From Candidatus Methanomethylicia archaeon (GTDB lineage: Archaea; Thermoproteota; Methanomethylicia; Methanomethylicales; Methanomethylicaceae), in contig JANHAI010000032.1 of the NCBI GenBank assembly GCA_024464205.1, positions 1 to 8,842 of the forward strand: DNA of 8,842 bases, in the 5' to 3' direction. Under the pieces are notes generated by a model. It was not told the DNA's origin. It saw only the letters and a list, made by a program, of their open reading frames with translations, and did no database searches. Below, piece after piece: positions 1 through 6,460 of the stretch. Position numbers and translations under genes: made by a program. Numbering within the stretch: position 1 is the stretch's first letter; each line of letters opens with the position of its first letter.

Positions 1-144
1 ATGCTTCCATACAAGCCACCAGTTGAGTACCAGAACGAGCTGAACGCCGTTGCTGATGCGGGATACCTCTACTTGGAAGCCAAGATAAAGGACATGCTTG
101 ATCCAAACAACATACTGAACCCAGGCAAGCTGGGTATCCGCTAA
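1..144 (+). CDS. FAD-linked oxidase (GlcD/D-lactate dehydrogenase type), C-terminal end only
   Basis: This open frame enters from the left edge and ends at TAA 142-144, giving the last 47 residues of a protein. The tail contains the segment MLDPNNILNPGKLG, typical of the extreme C terminus of FAD-linked oxidases of the GlcD/D-lactate dehydrogenase family (FAD-oxidase C domain), where it closes the flavin-binding site. The ATG at position 1 is probably an internal methionine, because the family is usually around 450 residues or more. An HdrD/GlpC-like iron-sulfur gene starts 14 bp downstream behind a strong ribosome binding site. That arrangement supports a two-subunit 2-hydroxyacid dehydrogenase in which this flavoprotein oxidises the substrate and passes electrons to the Fe-S subunit. 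The substrate (glycolate, D-lactate or other) cannot be told from the fragment. Confidence 0.8.
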   Translation: MLPYKPPVEYQNELNAVADAGYLYLEAKIKDMLDPNNILNPGKLGIR

Positions 145-150
145 AGGAGG
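145..150 (+). promoter_or_regulatory. Strong Shine-Dalgarno for the Fe-S subunit
   Basis: AGGAGG directly follows the stop codon of the upstream oxidase and lies 8 nt before ATG 159. It fixes the start of the Fe-S gene and suggests translation within a polycistronic message. Confidence 0.8.
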
Positions 151-158
151 AAACACAA

Positions 159-1403
159 ATGTCCCATTTGAATAACCATAAAGAGTATAAGGAAATTAGC
201 GCAATCTACGACTACGTTTCAATGTGCACGCACTGCGGCAACTGCAAATATGGATATGAATGGGGAGCAGCAACGAACTTTGCTGACATGCTCTGCGTCC
301 AAGGTTCTAAGTACAATTTCGATTCTTATCGCGGCAGTAGAGGCAAGGTTTCGCTTGCAAGATCTTTGTTGCACGGAAGAATCGGATGGGATGACACAGT
401 AGCTCATATCCTATTCACTTGCACCGAGTGCGGCGCTTGCCAACAGATGTGCGAGACCGACATCAAGCCTTACATCCTCAGGATGTTCGAGGCTTTGAGG
501 TCTGAGGCATGGAAGCAGAACATTGCTGTCCCGGCCAACATAAAGGCTTGGAGCTCTACTATCGGAAACAACTATAACCCATACAAAGAGAAGCATGAGA
601 AGAGACTGGACTGGCTACCGCCAGAATTTAAATCCAAGGTGAACAAGAAGGCCGAATACATCTACTTTGCAGGCTGCACAGCTTCTTATAGGCGCAAAGA
701 AATTGCAAGAGCAACAGTAAAATTGCTTGACAAACTGAAAGTCGACTGGACCGTCGTCGATGACGAATGGTGCTGCGCATCCCCAGTGCTGAGAACTGGT
801 CAGTATGACCTTGCGAAAGCCTTTGTGGAACACAATGCAGCATTGCCAGACAAATACAAGGCAGGCGCTTTCATTACGACTTGCTCTGGATGCTTCAGGA
901 CCCTCTCAAGGGACTACAAGATGGACCCGCCAGAGGGCTACACCGACAAATATGGCAAGCTGTTGCAGAACACAAAGGTGCTACACACGACCCACCTGCT
1001 TGAGGAGATGCTCAACAAGGGCGAGATAGAGTTCACGGGTAAATTCAATAAGAAGGTCACTTACCATGACCCATGCCACTTGGGCAGGCATGCAGAGGTA
1101 TACGAGACTCCTAGGAATGTCCTCAAGGCAATCCCCGGAATCAACCTGGTTGAGATGTACAAGAACAGGAAGTTCTCGTTCTGCTGCGGCGCAGGCGGTG
1201 GCGTCAGGGGCGGCTTCGCGGACTATTCCCTAGAGACAGCATACAAGCGCGTCAAGGAAGCAGAAAGCACAGGCGCGGAGCTGTTGACCAGCGCTTGCCC
1301 GTTCTGCTACACCAACCTGCACGATGCAATCGAGATGAACAAGTCTCCGCTCAAGATGGAAGACATCGTAGAGATTCTTGAGCCTATCGTGAAGAGGAAG
1401 TAA
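159..1403 (+). CDS. HdrD/GlpC-like Fe-S oxidoreductase with two CCG domains
   Basis: This 414-residue electron-transfer subunit is probably the partner of the FAD oxidase just upstream. The N-terminal part carries two ferredoxin-like cluster motifs. The second is canonical: C88, C91, C94 and C98. The first has C23, C26 and C29, but no cysteine follows closely; C46 (in MLCVQG) is the likely fourth ligand. Two CCG (cysteine-rich) domains follow. The first has C173, C205-C206, C242 and C245; the second has C306, C342-C343, C380 and C383. Both match the CX31-38CCX33-34CXXC pattern of HdrB/HdrD and GlpC/GlcF, which in HdrB binds noncubane [4Fe-4S] clusters. No transmembrane segment is visible, so it is probably cytoplasmic or peripherally attached. 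It lies 14 bp after the flavoprotein gene and a T-tract follows its stop. The fold call is firm; the substrate and electron acceptor are unknown. Confidence 0.88.
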   Translation: MSHLNNHKEYKEISAIYDYVSMCTHCGNCKYGYEWGAATNFADMLCVQGSKYNFDSYRGSRGKVSLARSLLHGRIGWDDTVAHILFTCTECGACQQMCETDIKPYILRMFEALRSEAWKQNIAVPANIKAWSSTIGNNYNPYKEKHEKRLDWLPPEFKSKVNKKAEYIYFAGCTASYRRKEIARATVKLLDKLKVDWTVVDDEWCCASPVLRTGQYDLAKAFVEHNAALPDKYKAGAFITTCSGCFRTLSRDYKMDPPEGYTDKYGKLLQNTKVLHTTHLLEEMLNKGEIEFTGKFNKKVTYHDPCHLGRHAEVYETPRNVLKAIPGINLVEMYKNRKFSFCCGAGGGVRGGFADYSLETAYKRVKEAESTGAELLTSACPFCYTNLHDAIEMNKSPLKMEDIVEILEPIVKRK

Positions 1404-1412
1404 GCCTACCTC

Positions 1413-1427
1413 TTTTTTCTTTTTTTT
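1413..1427 (+). terminator. T-tract terminator after the oxidoreductase operon
   Basis: A T-rich run (six T, one C, eight T) begins 10 nt after the stop codon. No strong hairpin precedes it, which fits archaeal termination on U-tracts. The next gene has its own promoter-like box. Confidence 0.65.
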
Positions 1428-1444
1428 ATCTTACCGCCCATAAG

Positions 1445-1452
1445 TTTTATTA
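1445..1452 (+). promoter_or_regulatory. TATA-like box, probable leaderless promoter
   Basis: TTTTATTA is centred about 29 nt before ATG 1478. With the usual archaeal spacing of about 25-27 nt from box centre to start site, transcription would begin within a few bases of the ATG, giving a leaderless message. No Shine-Dalgarno sequence precedes the ATG, which agrees. Confidence 0.6.
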
Positions 1453-1477
1453 CACTTGTAGCCATTCTTCGAGAAGC

Positions 1478-2509
1478 ATGGCATCCCTGCAATTATTCAA
1501 TGGGCTCATTGATCCTGATGAGCGGGAATCCAAAATCAGGCAGAAGATTGAAGGCATGAGGAACGGGTATTCACAAGTCCGTTCGAGAGACCCTTTCTAC
1601 GGGGTTCTTTCGAATTTTGTGGGCGAATTTAAGCCCAATCGTCTTGAAGTTGAGGAGTGGCTGCTGCCAACGCCGCCCCCTCAGATGCAGTTTATGCTGA
1701 CCGTTGAGAATTTTGTCACATTTATAGATTCGAATGGGTGCCTTGAGTATTCGAAAAAAATCGAGGAGATGGTCGAAAGAGCTTTCCCTGCCTTACCTGT
1801 GATGATTGGGGTCGATCACTCGCTCAGCGGCGGATCAATACGCGCCACATGCAGGGAATACGGTGGCGAAAACATCCGCCTAGTCCTCTTCGACAGCCAC
1901 TTTGACTTCATATTGCCAACAATTAGGTGCGGCCTCATCCAATACGATGTAGAGACAAACCCAGAATCCAAGTTTTCCAAAGGAGATCCTTACATTTTCA
2001 GCAGGCCAGATAGCTACAACGCTGATTCTTTCCTTTATTACCTGATGGGATCCCTGCCTCCTGAAAATATCTATGTGATAGGGGTTTCTGATTACCCTCC
2101 CAAAGTGGCCGAGGAAATTGATGATCGTCGGGTCAAGGATTATGTCCAATTTTACAAAGGCATTGAGGAGAAAGGCGTTCATGTAGTCAGGAGAGAAGCG
2201 ATTGAATCGGGGATCAGCGAGATTAAGGAATTGCTCTCTTCAGCGAAGTTGCCGCTCACTTATGTTTCGATAGACATTGACGTCTGCGCTAACACCTCCC
2301 TGAAAGGGGCGAGGTTCCAAGATTATAATGGTCTTGACCACCACGACCTCTATTCGATGTGCGCTGCGCTTGCAAAGTCAAATTCCAAGTTAATCGGACT
2401 TGACATTATGGAATTTGACGTCTACTCTGCAGGGTCGCGTTTCATGGGCAAAGAGGACAGGACGTACCAGATCGCAGCAGAGGCTCTTAGAAAGTTCTCG
2501 ATTTTATGA
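1478..2509 (+). CDS. Divergent arginase/ureohydrolase-fold protein
   Basis: This 343-residue protein has the ordered motifs of the arginase/agmatinase/formimidoylglutamase superfamily. They are GVDHS (H114), DSHFD (D139, H141, D143), SIDID (D266, D268) and GLDIMEFD near the C terminus, with E312 where arginases have a conserved glutamate. All six expected ligands for a binuclear manganese-type site are therefore present, so a hydrolase of a guanidino, amidino or related C-N bond is plausible. Departures from the family are clear. The usual SxDxDxxDP is SIDIDVCAN, lacking the later Asp-Pro. The H114 motif is GVDHS rather than GGDHS. The first ~100 residues lack a recognisable family N terminus. 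The gene is solitary between a terminator and a new promoter, so context gives no substrate. No signal peptide or membrane segment is seen. Family confidence is good; calling it arginase or agmatinase would be over-reach. Confidence 0.75.
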   Translation: MASLQLFNGLIDPDERESKIRQKIEGMRNGYSQVRSRDPFYGVLSNFVGEFKPNRLEVEEWLLPTPPPQMQFMLTVENFVTFIDSNGCLEYSKKIEEMVERAFPALPVMIGVDHSLSGGSIRATCREYGGENIRLVLFDSHFDFILPTIRCGLIQYDVETNPESKFSKGDPYIFSRPDSYNADSFLYYLMGSLPPENIYVIGVSDYPPKVAEEIDDRRVKDYVQFYKGIEEKGVHVVRREAIESGISEIKELLSSAKLPLTYVSIDIDVCANTSLKGARFQDYNGLDHHDLYSMCAALAKSNSKLIGLDIMEFDVYSAGSRFMGKEDRTYQIAAEALRKFSIL

Positions 2510-2556
2510 TATAGTCAATTGTCGATTTTTTAAACGCTTATAGCCGACAAATAGCA

Positions 2557-2563
2557 TTATATA
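2557..2563 (+). promoter_or_regulatory. TATA-like box upstream of the 38-aa ORF
   Basis: TTATATA is one of the best archaeal TATA matches in the window. It predicts a start site near 2586, about 10 nt ahead of ATG 2596. It supports transcription of the small ORF, possibly reading on into the slipin/NfeD genes. Confidence 0.6.
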
Positions 2564-2595
2564 CCTCGACATCTATCTATTATTTGGCGATTGCC

Positions 2596-2712
2596 ATGTC
2601 CCTGAAACTGGTTAAAAGAGTTGTGCCGAAGGTCAAAAGGGAAAAGCCAGTGAAGGAGCGGGCAGAGCGATTGTGGGATAGTTCCCTCGTTGATTGGGAA
2701 CCGCAAGAGTAA
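2596..2712 (+). CDS. Small hypothetical protein, 38 aa
   Basis: An ATG-started 38-codon frame fills most of the gap between the arginase-like gene and the slipin gene and ends with TAA 2710-2712. The N-terminal half is strongly basic (MSLKLVKRVVPKVKREK); the C-terminal end is acidic with two tryptophans (LWDSSLVDWEPQE). There is no cysteine or histidine, hence no zinc finger, and no membrane segment. A good TATA-like box sits at the right distance upstream; no clear Shine-Dalgarno is seen, so initiation would be on a very short leader. The stop lies 43 bp before the slipin start. I do not recognise a family. It could be a small nucleic-acid-binding or adaptor peptide, or a chance ORF; the promoter position is the main argument that it is real. 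Confidence 0.5.
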   Translation: MSLKLVKRVVPKVKREKPVKERAERLWDSSLVDWEPQE

Positions 2713-2719
2713 ATATAAT
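2711..2719 (+). promoter_or_regulatory. Possible TATA box for slipin/NfeD
   Basis: AAATATAAT overlaps the stop codon of the small ORF. Standard spacing places a transcription start near 2741, just at the ribosome binding site of the slipin gene. It could be a dedicated promoter, though co-transcription with the small ORF is also possible. Confidence 0.4.
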
Positions 2720-2741
2720 TAGAGCGTTCTCCATTGTTTAG

Positions 2742-2749
2742 GTGGAGGT
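2742..2749 (+). promoter_or_regulatory. Shine-Dalgarno deciding the TTG start of slipin
   Basis: GTGGAGGT ends 6 nt before TTG 2756. No ATG lies in frame at a suitable distance, so this site supports TTG as the start codon. Confidence 0.7.
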
Positions 2750-2755
2750 ATTAAT

Positions 2756-3589
2756 TTGGGCATTATTCCATTGGTAGTGGGGGACATCATTACTGATCTC
2801 TTAAGTTCTCTGAATAACATCGTTGCATTGGTAATCATACTGGTCATAGCGATATGGTTCCTCTCTTCAGCCATTAAGATAGTCAAAGAATACGAGCGTG
2901 CCGTGATATTCCGTTTGGGTCGACTGATAGGAGCGAAGGGTCCAGGTATTTTCTTCGTTATACCTTTTATTGACAATTTCAGGCGTGTAGATCTTAGGGT
3001 AGTCACTTTCGACGTGCCTAAGCAGATGATCATAACAAAAGACAACATTACCGTCAATGTAGACGCAGTCGTGTACTACCGTGTCTTCGATCCGAATGCT
3101 GCCATCACGAAAGTTGAAAACTACATGCTTTCGACCAACCTGTTGTCACAAACGACGCTCCGAGATATACTTGGGCAGGTGGAGCTCGACGACATACTCA
3201 CGAAAAGGGAGATGTTGAACCAGCAACTGCAGGCCTCTCTTGACGTGCCGACAGATGCATGGGGAATCAAGGTTACGGCGGTTGTGATCAAAGACGTCTC
3301 TATACCCGAGACTCTACAGCGTGCTCTTGCGAAACAAGCTGAAGCAGAGCGTGAAAGGCGATCAAGGATCATCATAGCTGAAGGAGAATTGCAGGCCGCA
3401 CAGAAGATGAGCGAGGCAGCTGAGATGTACACTAAAAACCCGCTTTCGCTGAGGCTCAGGGAGTTCCAGATGATAACGGAGGTCGCAAGGGAGAAGAACC
3501 TAATAGTGGTGTCTTCGGGAACAGGCACTACGAACTTGGCCGACTGGATTGGAGTTGCCAAAGGGCTAGATGATAAAAAGAAAGCATGA
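2756..3589 (+). CDS. Slipin (stomatin/prohibitin, SPFH/Band 7 family)
   Basis: This 277-residue membrane-anchored scaffold protein starts at TTG, set by the ribosome binding site just upstream. One hydrophobic segment (about residues 21-40) anchors it. The SPFH/Band 7 domain follows, starting KIVKEYERAVIFRLGRL at about 41 and including the family-typical GPGIFFVIPFID (62-73) and RVFDP (109-113). A charged Ala/Glu/Arg-rich coiled coil spans about 186-225, and the end (about 250-277) is short and hydrophilic. Slipins oligomerise at membranes, and in archaea and bacteria they are encoded beside NfeD proteases. In Pyrococcus horikoshii the NfeD partner (PH1510) cleaves the C-terminal region of its stomatin (PH1511). 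The downstream gene overlaps this one by 20 bp and is exactly such a protease, so the two almost certainly work together. Family assignment is secure; the physiological role is inferred. Confidence 0.93.
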   Translation: MGIIPLVVGDIITDLLSSLNNIVALVIILVIAIWFLSSAIKIVKEYERAVIFRLGRLIGAKGPGIFFVIPFIDNFRRVDLRVVTFDVPKQMIITKDNITVNVDAVVYYRVFDPNAAITKVENYMLSTNLLSQTTLRDILGQVELDDILTKREMLNQQLQASLDVPTDAWGIKVTAVVIKDVSIPETLQRALAKQAEAERERRSRIIIAEGELQAAQKMSEAAEMYTKNPLSLRLREFQMITEVAREKNLIVVSSGTGTTNLADWIGVAKGLDDKKKA

Positions 3590-4922
3590 GGGGACCGATA
3601 TTAAGTCAGTCTTAAAGAAGCCTCTCGTTTTTCTTTTCTTTTTTGTTCTATTGGTTTCCCTTTCGAACGTTCCTTCGGTCGAGTCGTCGAATGGCAAAGT
3701 CCTCATTTTCAGACTTGAAGGCACGATAACCGTCGCGCATGCTGAGGCATTTGCTGATGCCTTGGTCACGGCCAACTTAGAAGGCTGTTCTGCAGTGGTG
3801 ATGATGATATCCACCCCTGGAGGGAGCGTTGATGCGATGCTTAGGATCATTTCCTCGATTGACAACTCTGTAATCCCTGTGATAGCTTATGTGTTCCCAA
3901 CCGGATCAACGGCATGGTCAGCTGGCACATACATTCTTATGGCATCGCACATCGCTGCCATGGCCCCACAGACCGTGATAGGTTCATGCCAGCCCGTTTC
4001 TTACTCTCCGCTTGGCAGCACGCCAATTGACGACAGCAAGATAATCAATGCCCTTGTTTCCGTGATGGAAACGCATGCAAATGCCCGCAACCGGAATGCT
4101 ACGCTTGCCACGCTATTCATAACCGAGAACTTGAATGTGGATGATCTTGGCGCTTTGCAAAACGGTGTCATTGAAGTCCGCGCAAATGGGATAGCAAGCC
4201 TCCTCAGTCAGCTTGACGGAGTCACAGTTAATACTGCCGTCGGTCAAGTCACTCTTGCGACCGCTGGCGCAGAAACGCTCCAGTATAACTTCAGACTCCG
4301 CGAGTCGATACTGAATTCGCTGAGCGATCCCACGATCTCAAGCATCCTCTTCATCGTAGGGATCTTTGCTCTAATCTATGGCTTCTCCGCCCCAGGATAT
4401 GGAGGGGAAATAATAGGCGGCATCGCAATACTTCTGGCACTCATAGGCATGGGGTTTGACGTAAACTTTCTGTCGATAGTTATGCTCATAGCCGGGGCAG
4501 TGATGCTTGTCTATGAGCTGGCGACGCCCGGCTTTGGCATTTTGGGAATCTCAGGCATAATCGTTTTGACGATAGGCGCTCTATTCATAGTTCCGTTCTC
4601 GCCTGAAAAATGGTCGGTCACGGGTGAGTGGTATGCTGCCTTCACCAGCGTCATATTGGCAATCGCTATCAGCATAGCCGCCATTGTAGTCTTCATCATC
4701 TACAAGGTCCTCCAGGTAAGGCGCCGCAAGCCAGTTATCGGTACAATGCTAGGCGATTTCGTCATCCCTACGAAGAACGCTGCGCCAAACGAAACTATCT
4801 ACGTCCTGTACAATGGCGAGCAATGGTCAGCAAAATGTGAAGTGGGCATCAAATCAGGGAGAAAATACCGCATAGTCAGTAAAGAGGGGCCTGTCCTTAT
4901 CCTCGAAGACGCCGAGAAATGA
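3570..4922 (+). CDS. NfeD-type membrane serine protease (STOPP/1510-N family)
   Basis: This 450-residue full-length NfeD starts at ATG 3570, inside the end of the slipin gene. It has an N-terminal signal or anchor segment (about 18-33), then a ClpP/crotonase-like protease domain (about 42-235) with STPGGS (81-86) shaping the oxyanion region. The nucleophile S117 lies in WSAGTYI, and K157 lies 40 residues later, matching the spacing of the Ser97/Lys138 dyad of Pyrococcus PH1510. Hydrophobic segments follow at about 256-275, 281-297, 299-315, 323-343 and 358-380. A C-terminal OB-fold-like NfeD domain (about 388-448) contains the conserved GTMLGDFVIP. The predicted role is cleavage of the partner slipin, or membrane-protein quality control at the outer face of the membrane. 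The 20 bp overlap implies translational coupling. Both catalytic residues are present, so activity is likely. Confidence 0.93.
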   Translation: MIKRKHEGTDIKSVLKKPLVFLFFFVLLVSLSNVPSVESSNGKVLIFRLEGTITVAHAEAFADALVTANLEGCSAVVMMISTPGGSVDAMLRIISSIDNSVIPVIAYVFPTGSTAWSAGTYILMASHIAAMAPQTVIGSCQPVSYSPLGSTPIDDSKIINALVSVMETHANARNRNATLATLFITENLNVDDLGALQNGVIEVRANGIASLLSQLDGVTVNTAVGQVTLATAGAETLQYNFRLRESILNSLSDPTISSILFIVGIFALIYGFSAPGYGGEIIGGIAILLALIGMGFDVNFLSIVMLIAGAVMLVYELATPGFGILGISGIIVLTIGALFIVPFSPEKWSVTGEWYAAFTSVILAIAISIAAIVVFIIYKVLQVRRRKPVIGTMLGDFVIPTKNAAPNETIYVLYNGEQWSAKCEVGIKSGRKYRIVSKEGPVLILEDAEK

Positions 4923-4930
4923 TTTTATAA
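4923..4930 (+). promoter_or_regulatory. TATA-like box for the HAD phosphatase gene
   Basis: TTTTATAA begins one base after the NfeD stop codon and is centred about 35 nt before ATG 4962. It predicts a start near 4953 and a leader of about 10 nt. Confidence 0.55.
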
Positions 4931-4961
4931 GCGCTCGCAAAGATAGCACGGTGAAACCTAA

Positions 4962-5636
4962 ATGCTCTCAACTTTCTTGTTCGATTTGGACGGCACGCTG
5001 CTCGACTCAAAGAAGCCTTTCATAATCGCTTACAACAGGGCACTAGCGAAGAACGGCCTCCCCCCTTTGCCTGCAGATGAATCGAGTGCCATACGCATAC
5101 TGCGCCAGCCCGCTGACAAGATAATAATGGATCTTATCGACGAAAAGAAGGCGCTCGACCAGCGGTTTGTCGAGGCTTTCACAGAGGACCTGAGGGAAGC
5201 CTATGGCGAAGTATACGAATCTCACACATCCCTCTCGCCATTTGCGAAAGAGGTCATAGTCGCTCTCAAGTCCAATTCCCAGAAAATTGGCATAGTCACG
5301 TCGAGATATTCGTTCGCAGATTACATCGTCCCTTCACTGAACCAGATGGGAGTCGGCAAGCATATCGACATTATAGTCACGTCGCAGGACGTCGTTTCAA
5401 CAAAGCCGTCGCCTGAGCCATTCCTCCTTGCTGCTAAAAAGCTCAGCAGGGGTCCTGATGAATGCGTCGTGATTGGCGATTCGCCTGAGGACATTCTGGC
5501 AGGAAAGGCAGCAGGAATGCTCACAATCGCCTATACGGGGGGCTTTTATGGGATCGAAGAGCTCTCAAGGTATAACTCCGATCTTATAATCGACGACCTT
5601 AGGAAGCTACTGGTTCTCGTCAACAATCCCCTATAG
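4962..5636 (+). CDS. HAD-superfamily phosphatase, phosphoglycolate-phosphatase-like
   Basis: This 224-residue cytoplasmic hydrolase has all four HAD motifs. Motif I is FDLDGTLLDS with nucleophile D8 and acid/base D10. Motif II is VTSR with T113. Motif III is K148 in STKPSPEPF. Motif IV is IGDSPEDI, with D173 and D177 for magnesium. An alpha-helical C1-type cap lies between motifs I and II (about residues 18-90). This architecture is that of the Gph/pyrophosphatase PpaX/beta-phosphoglucomutase group. The conserved KPxPEP and GDSxxDI suggest a small phosphorylated metabolite such as phosphoglycolate as substrate, but these enzymes are promiscuous and the substrate cannot be assigned. It lies 39 bp after NfeD, with a TATA-like box in the gap, and could be transcribed alone. 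The ATG start is the only good candidate. Confidence 0.85.
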   Translation: MLSTFLFDLDGTLLDSKKPFIIAYNRALAKNGLPPLPADESSAIRILRQPADKIIMDLIDEKKALDQRFVEAFTEDLREAYGEVYESHTSLSPFAKEVIVALKSNSQKIGIVTSRYSFADYIVPSLNQMGVGKHIDIIVTSQDVVSTKPSPEPFLLAAKKLSRGPDECVVIGDSPEDILAGKAAGMLTIAYTGGFYGIEELSRYNSDLIIDDLRKLLVLVNNPL

Positions 5637-5641
5637 GATAG

Positions 5642-5649
5642 CTTTAAGA
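5642..5649 (+). promoter_or_regulatory. Weak TATA-like box for the PAC2/sHsp operon
   Basis: CTTTAAGA predicts a start near 5671, immediately before the Shine-Dalgarno of the PAC2 gene. The match is modest, so read-through from the HAD gene is an alternative. Confidence 0.35.
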
Positions 5650-5672
5650 AATTCGCCAGACAATCTACAGTT

Positions 5673-5679
5673 GAGGAGG
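5673..5679 (+). promoter_or_regulatory. Shine-Dalgarno deciding the TTG start of the PAC2 gene
   Basis: GAGGAGG lies 6 nt before TTG 5686. Starting at the more upstream TTG 5671 would place this site inside the coding region, so 5686 is preferred. Confidence 0.75.
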
Positions 5680-5685
5680 ATATTT

Positions 5686-6444
5686 TTGACGCTTTCAGTG
5701 GATGGCGTTGAGCTGGTGGAGTTGCAGGAAATCAAGCCTAATGCCCCAATAATAATATGCGGCATGCCTGACGTCGGCCTTGTAGGCATCATCGCCGTAT
5801 CGCACATAATAAAAGAGCTGAACATGAAAGAGGTCGGCTATATCGATTCTGATCTCTTCCCGCCTCTGGTCGTGTTCCACCAGGGGGAACCTAAATACCC
5901 AATACGTATATATCAGAAAGATGATCTCTTCGCAATCTTTTCTGAGACGGCATTGCCACCAGAATCTCTCTACCCGCTCTCAAAGGTGATCGTCAAGTGG
6001 TCGAAGGATAAGGGTCAATCGACTTTGGTCTCGATCGGAGGGATCGGGGTTCCTAACAGGATAGACTTGGACGTCCCAAAGATATACGGCGCATCAACCT
6101 CCGAAGCGATGAGGGAGAACGTAAAAAAATTCGGGATACCCATAATGGAGGAGGGGTTCCTTGTCGGCCCCTACGCTCTCATTGCCAAGCTCTCTAAGAC
6201 AGCGAATGTGACGAATCTCCTCCTACTCGCAGAAGCCTACCCTCAATATCCAGACCCAGGCGCTGCAGCAACCGTAATTGAGAAACTGAAGAACTTCTTC
6301 AACATACCTGTCGAGACAAAAACTCTGTTGGAGCGGTCCGAAGAGATAAGGCTGAATGCACGCGAACTGATGCGGAAGACTACCGAGAATATGCAGAAGA
6401 TGGGAAAATCCCAGGAATACGAGCTGCCTCTCATGTACGTGTGA
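5686..6444 (+). CDS. PAC2-family proteasome assembly chaperone homologue (PbaB-like) with C-terminal HbYX motif
   Basis: This protein has 252 residues from the preferred TTG start; a TTG 15 bp further upstream is in frame but lies before the ribosome binding site. The PAC2 fold is indicated by PIIICGMPDVGLVG (about 21-34), then YIDSDLFPP and a GGIGVP segment. The late signature FLVGPYALI is followed by an Asp/Pro-rich YPQYPDPGAA turn, a helical region and a charged C-terminal helix. The protein ends LMYV, a hydrophobic-Tyr-X (HbYX) tail. Such tails insert into pockets of the 20S proteasome alpha ring in ATPase activators and in archaeal PbaB. The likely role is proteasome assembly or activation in the cytoplasm. 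A small heat shock protein gene starts 16 bp downstream behind a strong ribosome binding site, so the two are probably co-transcribed. PAC2 family is firm; proteasome binding is inferred from the tail. Confidence 0.85.
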   Translation: MTLSVDGVELVELQEIKPNAPIIICGMPDVGLVGIIAVSHIIKELNMKEVGYIDSDLFPPLVVFHQGEPKYPIRIYQKDDLFAIFSETALPPESLYPLSKVIVKWSKDKGQSTLVSIGGIGVPNRIDLDVPKIYGASTSEAMRENVKKFGIPIMEEGFLVGPYALIAKLSKTANVTNLLLLAEAYPQYPDPGAAATVIEKLKNFFNIPVETKTLLERSEEIRLNARELMRKTTENMQKMGKSQEYELPLMYV

Positions 6445-6451
6445 AGGAGGT
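6444..6451 (+). promoter_or_regulatory. Shine-Dalgarno for the TTG-started small heat shock gene
   Basis: AAGGAGGT overlaps the last base of the PAC2 stop codon and lies 9 nt before TTG 6461. It supports TTG as the start and a shared transcript. Confidence 0.75.
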
Positions 6452-6460
6452 CTGAGAGTC

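Noticed and set aside
2526..2531. T6 run after the arginase-like gene as a terminator
   Set aside because: The run is short and followed by AAA; it could equally be part of an AT-rich promoter region, so it is not listed as a feature.
2519..2550. Inverted hexamers TTGTCG (2519-2524) and CGACAA (2545-2550) ahead of the small-ORF TATA box
   Set aside because: The arms are only six bases with a 20-nt spacer and the symmetry does not extend; such pairs are expected by chance in AT-rich intergenic DNA, so an operator is not supported.
3121..3561. 146-codon open frame on the minus strand inside the slipin gene
   Set aside because: It is antisense to a well-conserved SPFH domain, has a Ser/Ala/Cys-rich composition typical of a shadow frame, and has no promoter or ribosome binding site.
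4962..5636. Functional link between the HAD phosphatase (phosphoglycolate to glycolate) and the FAD/Fe-S oxidase at 1-1403 (glycolate oxidation)
   Set aside because: The idea is attractive, but the genes are separated by several unrelated transcription units and neither substrate can be assigned.
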